Origin: Prevotellaceae bacterium UBA2852 | Lineage (GTDB): Bacteria; Bacteroidota; Bacteroidia; Bacteroidales; Bacteroidaceae | Direction: 5' to 3' | Assembly (NCBI GenBank): GCA_002350855.1 | Contig: DEFM01000024.1 | Location: forward strand, 95,837 to 159,836 | DNA length: 64,000 bases | Shown here: positions 24,854 through 33,623 of the stretch, piece by piece | How positions within the stretch are numbered: position 1 is the stretch's first letter | How the letters are laid out: each line of letters starts with the position of its first letter | Made by a program: the position numbers and the translations under genes | Notes under the pieces: generated by a model | What the model was told of the DNA's origin: nothing | Database searches by the model: none | What the model saw: the letters and a program-made list of their open reading frames with translations, nothing else

Positions 24854-27800
24854 ATGAAAAAGATTTTTACTTTTTTCGCAGCGATGTTAATGAGCGCTTC
24901 ATTGTTCGCACAATGGGTAAAGCCCGTTCCTGCATTTGAGGAAATGAAGGACAGCGGTACAGAACCACAGTATCTCTACAATGTAGAGTTCGGTGGTTTC
25001 CTTGTTGGTGCAAATGACTGGGGAACTCGTGCATCTTTGTCAACAACAGAAGGTTGGCAAGTTAAAATGGAGAAACTCTACGAAGACGCGGAGAAAACAA
25101 CTCCTTCAGGCTACTGGGCAATCAGAGACTCTGTGCTTGCTGGTAATAAGAAAGGTAAATGGAGCGAAGTTGACTGCGGTGGTTACAACGACATCTGGAT
25201 TGACGGCGACGGACGTAATGGTGCCAGCAAGTGGATTGTAACAGCGCTTGGTGACAACAAGTACGAAATTACCAACGGTTTTGTAACTACAGGTAAGTTC
25301 GGTTGGGCTCCTTACATTTCTCCGGAAACAACAGATCCAGAAAACCCGATTTACGACAGTAAGAACACACGTCTTTGGATTCTTGACTACACTCTTGAAG
25401 CCGACCTTGGCATGGCTTTCTCTAAAGATTTAGTGTGTGGGTCTACCTGGGCTTTCGTTTCTCTTGAAGAATTCGAAGCTTGGAAAGATAAGGGTGCTAT
25501 CTATGCAGCCGCTATGAATCTGAAAGAGCAAATTGAGTGGGCAGAGTCAAAGGGAATCACAGAATCAGCTCTTGCAGACGAAATCGCAGTTTACAACAAC
25601 ACAAACTCTACTCTCGACGAGTTGAAGGCAGCTGCCGCTTCTGCATACGACAAGGGTCGTTATACTGAAATTGCTCAATACTTCGACAACATCGTTCAGG
25701 GTGAGAAGAACGATGTTTCAGGTGTATTCGTAAACAACGACTTCAGCTCAGGCAACGCTAATGGTTGGGATATTACTTGGCAAGAAAAATCTACCGAGGC
25801 AACCAACATCGGTTACCAGGGTGGAAGAAGCTACACAAACGGTGAAGTTACTATCAGCGGCTTCATCGAAGCTTGGAAAGAGAATACTGCTCCTGCTTTT
25901 CTTGGTGATGGTTCTATCACTCAGACCATTCCAGGTCTGCCAGCAGGTAAGTACATGCTTGCTGTTGACGTAATCGCCAACAACCAGGGTCGTATTTCTG
26001 ACGACAGCAACCCTAACGGTCTGCCAGACGACGTTGAGCTCTTTGCAAAGGCTTCTCTTGACGGAAAGACTTATAGCACTCCAATGGCAACAAAGAACGA
26101 AGCTCCAGAGCACTTCGAATTCGTATTCGTTCACACAGGTGGTTCTATGCAGCTCGGTCTCCGTGTCACAGGTAGTGCTGAAGCAAAGATGCCTGCAAAC
26201 TGGATTGCAATGGACAACCTCATGCTCTACTACTATGGTGAAGTTCAGGAAGATCCTGACAAGATTCTCCTTGATACAGAAATTGCTCGCGTAGTTGCTC
26301 TCATCGATCCAGAAAACATGGAAGAAGTAGTAGCAGGTGATCCTGAAAAGGCTGCTTACGCTGATGAAATCACTGCTGCCAAGGCTGCAACAGAAAACTT
26401 CATCGAAGAAAAAGATAAGGTTACTGCAGCTTACAATGCTCTCGTTGCAAGTATAGAAGCTTACGATAACTTGTTGAACGTAGCTATTCCACGCTGGGAA
26501 AACAAGGTGGCTTCAATGGAACTTTCCGCTCCTGAATGGGATTCATTCTGTGAATTCGTTCAGATGGAAGATCCTGTAGAAGGTTATCCAACTCCTTCAG
26601 TAATGGCTATCAAGGAAGGTGACCGTTCATTGACAACAGCAGAAGTAAAAGCTTACATCGAAGCTGTTGACGAACTCTACAGAAAGGCTTTCCTCGCAGG
26701 TCTTACTGAAGGTACTGACTGCACAGACATGCTCACTAACGCATCGTTCAAGGACGGCTTTACTGGCTGGGAGAACGTAGGTGGTAGTGCAGGTACACTT
26801 GGTGGTCTTAAGGACTTCCCATGCGTTGAGGTTTATAACGGAACTATTCACCGTCACCAAGTTGTAGAAGGTGCTCCTGACGGTATCTATTCTCTGAAGT
26901 GCTATGCATTCGAACGTCCATGGAATAATGCAGAAGGTGTACCAACAATCTCTTACATCTTCATGAACGACTTCAAGACTCCTGTTCAGAACATTCGTGA
27001 TGGTGGTATCACAGCAGAAGAATGTGTTGACGAAACCGTTGAAGGTGGTCCTATCAAGAACAACTTCCGCGAAGGTGGTGATCCCAAAGAACCATTCTAC
27101 TCAACTGGTGGTACTACAAACGCAGACTCTCAGTTTGACAGAGACGGTGTAACATATTATGTTCCAAACGGTATGAGCGGTGCAAGCTACGCATTCCGCG
27201 CAGGTCGTTACGAACAGACTGTTTACGGTCTTGTTGAAGGTGGTAAGATGGATATCGGTATCTCTACAGGTGGTGTAAACACTGAATGGGTACTCTGGTC
27301 TAACTTCGTCCTCACTTACGAAGGCAAGTCTGCAGCTGCTCTTGAATCTATTCTTCCTATCTACATCAAGCAGCTTGATGACTACATCAAAGCAAACACT
27401 GCTAACATGAATGGTCTTGGTCTTACAGCAGCAGAAGATGCAGTTTCTGCAGCAGAAACAGCTCTTAATAGCGGTGACGGTGAAAAGATGTATCAGGCAC
27501 TTATCGATGTAAACGCAGCTCTCGAAGCAGCAAAGGCCAACGTAGCAATTGTTGCAGAACTCACCACTACTACAACCAAGCTCACAGACGCTATCACAGA
27601 CAATGAAGATACAGCAAGAAAGGACGCTCTTGACAATGCTGCTGCACTGGTAGCAGAAAGCGATGACGTTGACTCAATGACAGACGAACAGATGAAGGAT
27701 CTTATTGCTCGTATGGAAGATGCTATTGCAGCTCTTAAGATTCCTGCAGACGTTGACTTTACAAAAGCTTCTGACGAGGAACCTCTTGAAGTAACTGAAT

Positions 27801-28384
27801 ACTTCGTTGAGAACCCAAGCTTCGAACTTGGTGACCTCACTGGTTGGACAGCTTATATTGGTGGTGACACTGGTGCTAAGGAAAACGGCAACGCTACTTA
27901 CACTATCAACGGTGCAGACGGTAGCTACGTATTCAATACTTGGAGCGGAAGCGCACCTGCAGAAGGCTTCTGGTTGTCTCAGACCGTTAAGCATCTCCCA
28001 GCTGGTGGTTATACAATCTATGCTATCTTTGCATCTGACGCTAACAACAAGATTACTCTTGACGTTAACGGTGAAAGCACTGAATTCACAATGGAAGGCG
28101 ACAAGGCTACTGCAAACAACGTAAGCCAGCAGTTCGCTATTGCAGAAGGTGATGAAGCTGTTATCAAGGTATCAAGCCCATCTTGGTTCAAGGCTGATAA
28201 CTTCAAGCTCTTCTATCACGGTGCAAACAGCTCAATCTGTGTTGGTATCAACGAAGTTAGCACATCTAAGAACGCTAAGGCTGGTATCTACACTCTCAGC
28301 GGAGCACGTGTAACTTCTCTCCAGAAGGGTATCAACATCATCCGCATGTCAGATGGCAGCGTTCACAAAGTACTCGTGAAGTAA
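24854..28384 (+). CDS. Large exported modular protein with sugar-binding-like modules and sorting tail
   Basis: 1176 residues with a signal peptide (1-20). Three similar modules, roughly residues 285-430, 655-850 and 1000-1140, each open with an Asn-x-Ser/Phe-x-x-G-W pattern and close with DNLMLYYYG, WSNFVLTYEG or ADNFKLFYHG. This resembles jelly-roll, galactose-binding-type folds. Helical stretches between them (for example 480-540 and 850-990) are rich in Ala/Glu and resemble FIVAR-type linkers. The last 45 residues (GIYTLSGARV then a short VLVK end) look like a type IX secretion sorting domain. No catalytic domain is recognised. It is probably a surface glycan- or host-binding protein (inference). 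Confidence 0.8.
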   Translation: MKKIFTFFAAMLMSASLFAQWVKPVPAFEEMKDSGTEPQYLYNVEFGGFLVGANDWGTRASLSTTEGWQVKMEKLYEDAEKTTPSGYWAIRDSVLAGNKKGKWSEVDCGGYNDIWIDGDGRNGASKWIVTALGDNKYEITNGFVTTGKFGWAPYISPETTDPENPIYDSKNTRLWILDYTLEADLGMAFSKDLVCGSTWAFVSLEEFEAWKDKGAIYAAAMNLKEQIEWAESKGITESALADEIAVYNNTNSTLDELKAAAASAYDKGRYTEIAQYFDNIVQGEKNDVSGVFVNNDFSSGNANGWDITWQEKSTEATNIGYQGGRSYTNGEVTISGFIEAWKENTAPAFLGDGSITQTIPGLPAGKYMLAVDVIANNQGRISDDSNPNGLPDDVELFAKASLDGKTYSTPMATKNEAPEHFEFVFVHTGGSMQLGLRVTGSAEAKMPANWIAMDNLMLYYYGEVQEDPDKILLDTEIARVVALIDPENMEEVVAGDPEKAAYADEITAAKAATENFIEEKDKVTAAYNALVASIEAYDNLLNVAIPRWENKVASMELSAPEWDSFCEFVQMEDPVEGYPTPSVMAIKEGDRSLTTAEVKAYIEAVDELYRKAFLAGLTEGTDCTDMLTNASFKDGFTGWENVGGSAGTLGGLKDFPCVEVYNGTIHRHQVVEGAPDGIYSLKCYAFERPWNNAEGVPTISYIFMNDFKTPVQNIRDGGITAEECVDETVEGGPIKNNFREGGDPKEPFYSTGGTTNADSQFDRDGVTYYVPNGMSGASYAFRAGRYEQTVYGLVEGGKMDIGISTGGVNTEWVLWSNFVLTYEGKSAAALESILPIYIKQLDDYIKANTANMNGLGLTAAEDAVSAAETALNSGDGEKMYQALIDVNAALEAAKANVAIVAELTTTTTKLTDAITDNEDTARKDALDNAAALVAESDDVDSMTDEQMKDLIARMEDAIAALKIPADVDFTKASDEEPLEVTEYFVENPSFELGDLTGWTAYIGGDTGAKENGNATYTINGADGSYVFNTWSGSAPAEGFWLSQTVKHLPAGGYTIYAIFASDANNKITLDVNGESTEFTMEGDKATANNVSQQFAIAEGDEAVIKVSSPSWFKADNFKLFYHGANSSICVGINEVSTSKNAKAGIYTLSGARVTSLQKGINIIRMSDGSVHKVLVK

Positions 28385-28406
28385 ACAAGACTTCTATATA
28401 ACAAGA

Positions 28407-28437
28407 AAGGTGCGCCCAATGGCGCACCTTTTTTTGT
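28407..28437 (+). terminator. Intrinsic terminator after the exported modular protein
   Basis: AAGGTGCGCC pairs with GGCGCACCTT, loop CAAT, followed by T7. Confidence 0.92.
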
Positions 28438-28443
28438 ATATTA

Positions 28444-28488
28444 ACTATAGATGCTATAGAATCTATAGAAACTATAATAGCTATAATT
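28444..28488. repeat. CTATAG nonamer array
   Basis: CTATAGATG, CTATAGAAT, CTATAGAAA, CTATAATAG, CTATAATTA: exact 9-bp period, between a terminator and the rpsO promoter. Confidence 0.75.
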
Positions 28489-28510
28489 AAAAAAATATTT
28501 AAATAAGTTG

Positions 28511-28541
28511 TTGATATTCAGAAAAAAATTAGTAACTTTGC
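28511..28541 (+). promoter_or_regulatory. Promoter of rpsO
   Basis: TTG at 28511, 19-bp gap, TAACTTTGC at 28533-28541. Confidence 0.65.
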
Positions 28542-28547
28542 AGCCGC

Positions 28548-28677
28548 TTTGCGAAAGAATCTTCGGATTGGTATGCCGTGACTACGGTCGCTAAGCGTAA
28601 TTAACATAACATCGGAGAGCATAAACAGACTCGCTCTACCTGTTATAATTTATAATTAATAATTTATAATTAGTATT
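28548..28677 (+). promoter_or_regulatory. Long structured leader of rpsO
   Basis: About 130 nt separate the predicted start site from ATG 28678. The first 95 nt are GC-richer than the surrounding spacer and contain short complementary segments (GGTATGCC, GACTACGGTC, GGAGAGC). S15 autoregulates through its leader in several bacteria, so this may be a binding site. No match to a known class could be tested. Confidence 0.35.
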
Positions 28678-28947
28678 ATGTATTTAGATTCTGAAAAGAA
28701 GCAAGAAATCTTTAGCAAGTACGGAAAGTCTAACACGGATACTGGTAGCGCAGAAAGCCAGATCGCCTTGTTTTCATACCGTATTGCTCGTTTGACCGAA
28801 CACATGAAGGCCAATCACAAGGATTATAGTACAAACCGTGCTCTTGTGCACCTCGTAGGTCAGCGCCGTCGTTTGCTTTCCTACCTCAAGGACAAAGACA
28901 TCGAGCGCTACCGCGCCATCGTCAAAGCTCTTGGCCTGCGCAAGTAA
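28678..28947 (+). CDS. rpsO: 30S ribosomal protein S15
   Basis: 89 residues, the standard length. It binds 16S rRNA in the platform of the small subunit. Characteristic sequence: DTGSAESQIALFSYRI, LTEHMKANHKDYSTNRAL and the terminal RRRLLSYLKDKD. It has its own promoter and terminator, with an unusually long leader. Confidence 0.98.
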   Translation: MYLDSEKKQEIFSKYGKSNTDTGSAESQIALFSYRIARLTEHMKANHKDYSTNRALVHLVGQRRRLLSYLKDKDIERYRAIVKALGLRK

Positions 28948-28966
28948 TTGCTTTAAAAAAAAGAAA

Positions 28967-29003
28967 AACTCCCGAAAACAGCAGTGTTCGGGAGTTTTTT
29001 CAA
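28967..29003 (+). terminator. Terminator of rpsO
   Basis: AAACTCCCGAA pairs with TTCGGGAGTTT, then T6. A-rich upstream, so possibly bidirectional. Confidence 0.9.
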
Positions 29004-29045
29004 TCTCAAACATGTTGCTGCGCAACAATTATAACCAGAAACACT

Positions 29046-30848
29046 ATGCAAGATATTCGCAACATCGCCATAATAGCACACGTTGACCACGGAAAGACTA
29101 CCCTTGTGGACAAAATGCTTCTGGCAGGAAATCTCTTCCGTGAAAACCAACAGACAGGAGATCTCATTCTTGACAACAATGAGCTGGAACGCGAACGCGG
29201 TATAACGATTCTTTCCAAAAACGTAAGCATCAACTATAAAGGTGTAAAAATCAACGTTATTGACACTCCGGGACACAGCGACTTCGGAGGAGAGGTTGAG
29301 CGCGTGCTCAACATGGCCGACGGTTGCATCCTGCTTGTCGATGCATTCGAAGGACCAATGCCACAGACTCGCTTCGTGCTGCAGAAAGCCCTGGAAATAG
29401 GACTTAAGCCTATCGTTGTTGTCAACAAGGTGGACAAACCCAACTGCCGTCCTGAAGAAGTGTATGAGATGGTGTTCGACCTCATGTACAACCTCGGTGC
29501 TACCGAAGACCAGTTGGACTTTCCCGTAGTCTATGGCTCTGCAAAGCAGGGATGGATGGGTGAAGACTGGCAGACTCCTACTACCGACATCACATATCTC
29601 TTAGACAAAATCCTTGAGGTTATCCCTGCTCCTGAAACTCTTGAAGGAACAGCACAGATGCTTATTACGTCACTCGACTACAGCACCTACACAGGTCGTA
29701 TTGCCGTGGGTCGCGTACACCGTGGCACACTGCGCAGCGGTATGCAGGTAACCATCTGCCACCGCGACGGCTCTCAAGAGAAGACTAAAATCAAGGAACT
29801 CCATACTTTCGAAGGCATGGGGCACCGCTCGGCAACAGAAGTCAGCAGTGGTGACATCTGCGCCGTTATCGGTCTGAGCAACTTTGAAATCGGTGACACC
29901 ATCACCGACTTTGAAGAACCGGAGGCTCTGCCTACTATCAGCATCGACGAACCTACAATGTCCATGCTGTTTACAATCAACAACTCTCCGTTCTTCGGCA
30001 AGGAAGGTAAGTTCTGCACCAGCCGTCACATCGGTGAGCGTCTTGCACGCGAACTTGAGAAAAACCTGGCATTGCGTGTTGAACAGAAAGAGGGTAGTAC
30101 AGACGAATGGATCGTAAGCGGACGCGGTGTGCTCCACCTCTCTGTGCTCGTGGAAACGATGCGACGTGAAGGCTACGAACTGCAGGTAGGTCAGCCACAG
30201 GTAATCTACAAGCAGATAGACGGTCAGCGTTGTGAACCTATAGAGGAACTCACCATCAATGTACCGACCGACTTCTCTTCAAAGATGATAGATATGGTTA
30301 CCCGTCGCAAGGGTGAGATGCTGTCGATGGAGGCACAAGGCGACCGTGTTAACATTGAATTCGAAATTCCTTCACGCGGAATCATCGGTCTTCGCACCAA
30401 TGTACTGACAGCAAGCCAGGGTGAGGCAATCATGGCTCACCGTTTCAAGAACTATCAGCCGTACAAGGGTGACATGCAGCGCCGCACCAACGGAAGCATG
30501 ATATCCATGGACAGCGGTACAGCAGTAGCATACGCAATGGATCACCTTCAGGACCGCGGAAAATTCTTCATCTTCCCGCAGGACGAAGTGTATGCAGGTG
30601 AAGTGGTCGGTGAACACGTTCACGAAAACGACCTTGTCATCAACGTAACCAAGACCAAGCAGCTTACCAACGTCCGCGCATCAGGTACAGACGAGAAAGC
30701 CCGCATCGTGCCACCAGTTCAGCTCTCACTTGAGGAAATGCTTGAATACATCAAGGAAGACGAGTACGTTGAAGTGACTCCAAAGTCCATGCGTATGCGT
30801 AAAATCATCCTCGACCACCTGGAGCGTAAACGTGCAAACAAGGAGTAA
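29046..30848 (+). CDS. typA: Translational GTPase TypA/BipA
   Basis: 600 residues, normal length. A ribosome-associated GTPase needed for assembly or translation under stress. Motifs: AHVDHGKTT (11-19, G1), DTPGHSDFGGEVE (G3), NKVDKPN (G4), GSAKQGW (G5 region); EF-G-like domains III and V follow and the C-terminal TypA domain ends in KRANKE. It is preceded by the rpsO terminator and probably has a weak promoter within 28985-29045. Confidence 0.97.
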   Translation: MQDIRNIAIIAHVDHGKTTLVDKMLLAGNLFRENQQTGDLILDNNELERERGITILSKNVSINYKGVKINVIDTPGHSDFGGEVERVLNMADGCILLVDAFEGPMPQTRFVLQKALEIGLKPIVVVNKVDKPNCRPEEVYEMVFDLMYNLGATEDQLDFPVVYGSAKQGWMGEDWQTPTTDITYLLDKILEVIPAPETLEGTAQMLITSLDYSTYTGRIAVGRVHRGTLRSGMQVTICHRDGSQEKTKIKELHTFEGMGHRSATEVSSGDICAVIGLSNFEIGDTITDFEEPEALPTISIDEPTMSMLFTINNSPFFGKEGKFCTSRHIGERLARELEKNLALRVEQKEGSTDEWIVSGRGVLHLSVLVETMRREGYELQVGQPQVIYKQIDGQRCEPIEELTINVPTDFSSKMIDMVTRRKGEMLSMEAQGDRVNIEFEIPSRGIIGLRTNVLTASQGEAIMAHRFKNYQPYKGDMQRRTNGSMISMDSGTAVAYAMDHLQDRGKFFIFPQDEVYAGEVVGEHVHENDLVINVTKTKQLTNVRASGTDEKARIVPPVQLSLEEMLEYIKEDEYVEVTPKSMRMRKIILDHLERKRANKE

Positions 30849-30959
30849 GTTAACTTCCTCAAAATGTAAAGACTACTTTGCAAAAATCAGCAAAAACCCG
30901 CATCTTGTGCACAAAATTCGCAAAAACGTGCAAAAAATTGATATTTTAAAGCAAAAAAA

Positions 30960-30992
30960 TTGTAGTCTTTGTAATAATTTTACTACCTTTGC
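30960..30992 (+). promoter_or_regulatory. Promoter of acpP
   Basis: TTG at 30960, 21-bp gap, TACCTTTGC at 30984-30992. The region just upstream (30878-30960) repeats GCAAAAA several times. The leader is about 125 nt. Confidence 0.6.
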
Positions 30993-31124
30993 ACCGCAAA
31001 AGTTAAAGTGTGCACATTTGCGTACACACATATATAATATATATAGACATCCGTTCTATGTGTATTTTTACTTGCAAATAAAGAGAAAACAACATATTCA
31101 TTAACAAACAAAAAGAAGAAAATT

Positions 31125-31361
31125 ATGTCTGAAATTGAATCAAAAGTAAAGTCAATCATCGTTGACAAACTCGGAGTAGACGAAGCAGAAGTTAAACCAG
31201 AAGCAAGCTTCACAAACGACCTCGGTGCTGACTCTCTTGATACAGTAGAACTCATCATGGAATTCGAAAAGTCTTTCGGTATCAACATTCCAGACGATGA
31301 AGCAGAAAAGATCTCAACTGTAGGTGATGCTATCAACTACATCGAAGAGCACGCAAAATAA
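31125..31361 (+). CDS. acpP: Acyl carrier protein
   Basis: 78 residues. It carries the growing fatty acid on a phosphopantetheine arm at Ser37 in GADSLDTVE. Acidic helices typical of ACP. It lies upstream of fabF, its condensing partner, but a very strong hairpin terminator separates the two genes. Confidence 0.98.
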   Translation: MSEIESKVKSIIVDKLGVDEAEVKPEASFTNDLGADSLDTVELIMEFEKSFGINIPDDEAEKISTVGDAINYIEEHAK

Positions 31362-31379
31362 TTAAAACAACTTTAATTA

Positions 31380-31472
31380 AAAGCCCCCTCTAACTCCCCC
31401 AAAAAGGGAGCTTAAAACTCTTACCCAATTGGGGAATTTCTTCCCTTTGGAAGAGTTAGAGGGGGCTTTTTT
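31380..31472. terminator. Large nested terminator between acpP and fabF (CCCCCTCTAACTC element)
   Basis: An 18-bp perfect stem (AAAAGCCCCCTCTAACTC, 31380-31397, with its complement 31455-31472) ends in T7. Its 57-nt loop holds three smaller dyads (CCCC-AAAAAGGG, ACCC-AATTGGGG, TTCCC-TTTGGAA). It is A-rich before and T-rich after, so it is bidirectional in form. Confidence 0.88.
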
Positions 31473-31481
31473 TATTACAAT

Positions 31482-32744
31482 ATGGAACTAAAGAGAGTAG
31501 TAGTAACCGGAATGGGTGCAGTGACTCCCCTCGGAAACGATGTTAAGACCACATGGGAAAACGTCAAGAACGGAGTAAGCGGAGCCGGCCCTATCACTCA
31601 TTTCGATGCATCGCAGTTCAAGACTCAGTTTGCATGCGAAGTAAAAGACTTTGATTCTACACAGTACATCGACCGCAAGGAAGCACGTAAGATGGACCTC
31701 TATGCCATCTACGCTATCTCTGCAGCTAAAATGGCTATCGCTGACTCAGGACTTGACTTCGACACGGTTGACAAAAACGAAATCGGAGTTGTACTTGGAG
31801 TTGGTATCGGAGGTATTCACACTTTCGAGGACGAAGCAGGTAACTATGCTATAAACGGAGCTGAACTCGGTCCAAAATACAACCCCTTCTTCATCCCTAA
31901 GATGATTGCCGACATCGCTGCCGGACATATTTCAATCGAATACGGACTTCATGGTCCTAACTACACCACTACATCAGCATGTGCATCATCAACCAACGCA
32001 CTTGCAGATGCTTTCAACCTCATTCGTCTTGGTAAGGCAAACGCAATGATTACCGGTGGTGCAGAAGCAGCAATCTGGCCTGCAGGTGTTGGTGGTTTCA
32101 ACGCAATGAAGGCTCTCTCTACCCGCAACGATGATCCTAAGGGCGCAAGCCGTCCAATGAGCGCAAGCCGCGACGGATTCGTAATGGGCGAAGGTGGAGT
32201 AGTTCTCATTCTCGAAGAACTTGAACACGCTAAGGCACGTGGTGCACACATCTATGCAGAAGTAGCAGGATGCGGTATGTCAGCAGACGCTTATCACATC
32301 ACAGCAACCCACCCAGAAGGACTTGGTGCTAAACTCGTGATGGAACGCGCTCTTAAGGACGCAGAAATGAAGCCTGAAGACATCGACTACATCAACATGC
32401 ACGGTACTTCTACTCACGTAGGTGATATCAGCGAGGCCAAAGCTATCAAGGAAGTATTCGGTGAAAGCGCATACAAGATGAATATCAGTTCTACTAAGTC
32501 TATGACAGGTCACCTGCTCGGAGCAGCAGGAGCTATCGAAGCTATGATCAGTGTACTGGCTGTAGAAAACGATATCGTTCCGCCAACAATCAACCATGAT
32601 CCTGAAGATAAGGACGAGGAAATCGACTACAACCTCAACTTTACCTTCAACAAGGCTCAGAAGCGCGAAATCCGTGCTGCACTCAGCAACACATTCGGCT
32701 TCGGCGGACACAACGCATGTGCAATCTTTAAGAAGTACAAATAA
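31482..32744 (+). CDS. fabF: Beta-ketoacyl-ACP synthase II (FabF)
   Basis: 420 residues. It condenses malonyl-ACP with acyl-ACP in fatty acid elongation. The catalytic triad is visible: Cys167 in TTSACASS, a histidine in NMHGTSTHVGD and a second histidine in KSMTGHLLGA. Start codon 9 bp after the terminator T tract. It is followed by another element-type terminator and rnc, the usual acpP-fabF-rnc order. Confidence 0.98.
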   Translation: MELKRVVVTGMGAVTPLGNDVKTTWENVKNGVSGAGPITHFDASQFKTQFACEVKDFDSTQYIDRKEARKMDLYAIYAISAAKMAIADSGLDFDTVDKNEIGVVLGVGIGGIHTFEDEAGNYAINGAELGPKYNPFFIPKMIADIAAGHISIEYGLHGPNYTTTSACASSTNALADAFNLIRLGKANAMITGGAEAAIWPAGVGGFNAMKALSTRNDDPKGASRPMSASRDGFVMGEGGVVLILEELEHAKARGAHIYAEVAGCGMSADAYHITATHPEGLGAKLVMERALKDAEMKPEDIDYINMHGTSTHVGDISEAKAIKEVFGESAYKMNISSTKSMTGHLLGAAGAIEAMISVLAVENDIVPPTINHDPEDKDEEIDYNLNFTFNKAQKREIRAALSNTFGFGGHNACAIFKKYK

Positions 32745-32748
32745 TAAA

Positions 32749-32796
32749 AAAGCCCCCTCTGACTCCCCCTATTGGGAGTTAGAGAAGGCTTTTCTT
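32749..32796 (+). terminator. Terminator between fabF and rnc (CCCCCTCTGACTCCCC element)
   Basis: AAGCCCCCTCTGACTCCC pairs imperfectly with GGGAGTTAGAGAAGGCTT and is followed by TTCTT. The same sequence family as 31380-31472; the rnc start codon lies only 4 bp beyond. Confidence 0.7.
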
Positions 32797-32799
32797 CTT

Positions 32800-33585
32800 A
32801 TGTTTTCAAGACTTTACGATAGAATCAGGCTTCTCTTCCGCAAGGAAAAGGAGCCTTATTTACAACTTAACCGCATACTCGGTTTCATGCCCCACGACCT
32901 GAGCATCTATCGCACAGCGCTTATGCACAAGTCAATGCATAACGTAATGCGCGAGCATGGTGATACAAAGCACGACTCCGACAATGAGCGGCTGGAATTT
33001 CTCGGTGACGCAGCCCTTGGCTCAATCGTTGCCGACATCCTCTACGAACTCTATCCCAATAGGCAGGAAGGATTTCTCACAACACTTCGCAGCAAGATCG
33101 TGCGTCGCGACACACTTAACAAACTCGCTGTGAAAATAGGTCTTGACAAACTCGTTCTCTACGATGAGCGTATGAGCCATAAAGCTCATAACAGCTACAT
33201 GAACGGCAATGCTTTTGAAGCATTTTTCGGAGCCATATACCTTGACAGAGGTTATGACTACTGCATGAGATTCATGCGCAAAGTGATATTCAAACGATAT
33301 CTAAATATCGAAGAACTGTCACGCAAGGAGGTTAACTACAAAAGCAGGCTTATCGAATGGTGCCAGCATTATCAGTTGCCTATAAATTTTGAAATGGTGT
33401 CGCAAAAAATACAGGCAGACCACAACACTCCAGTATTCGTGTCACGTGTACTCATTGCTGGTATTTACTGCGGAATGGGCGAAGGATATTCCAAGAAAGA
33501 GAGCCATCAGGCTGCCGCACGACAGGCATACCGACACATCAAACGTGACAACAAGTTTGCGGACGGTTTGAAAGTAAAGAGCTAA
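32800..33585 (+). CDS. rnc: Ribonuclease III
   Basis: 261 residues from ATG 32800; the frame extends upstream into fabF but MFSRLYDRIRLLF is the sensible start. It cleaves double-stranded RNA in rRNA processing and mRNA turnover. The signature NERLEFLGDAALGSIV supplies catalytic Glu and Asp residues; a second acidic cluster is GNAFEAFFGAIYLD; a double-stranded RNA-binding domain occupies the last 70 residues, with the SHQAAARQAY end. Confidence 0.96.
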   Translation: MFSRLYDRIRLLFRKEKEPYLQLNRILGFMPHDLSIYRTALMHKSMHNVMREHGDTKHDSDNERLEFLGDAALGSIVADILYELYPNRQEGFLTTLRSKIVRRDTLNKLAVKIGLDKLVLYDERMSHKAHNSYMNGNAFEAFFGAIYLDRGYDYCMRFMRKVIFKRYLNIEELSRKEVNYKSRLIEWCQHYQLPINFEMVSQKIQADHNTPVFVSRVLIAGIYCGMGEGYSKKESHQAAARQAYRHIKRDNKFADGLKVKS

Positions 33586-33623
33586 TCATCTCTTAAACAT
33601 ACATACGGCTAAATAGTCACCCT

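Noticed and set aside
30832..31104. 90-codon frame in the acpP leader
   Set aside because: It overlaps the acpP promoter and AT-rich spacer and its composition is unlike neighbouring genes.
32596..32799. N-terminal extension of RNase III into fabF
   Set aside because: The extra 68 residues are translated from fabF in another frame plus a terminator; ATG 32800 gives a normal RNase III.
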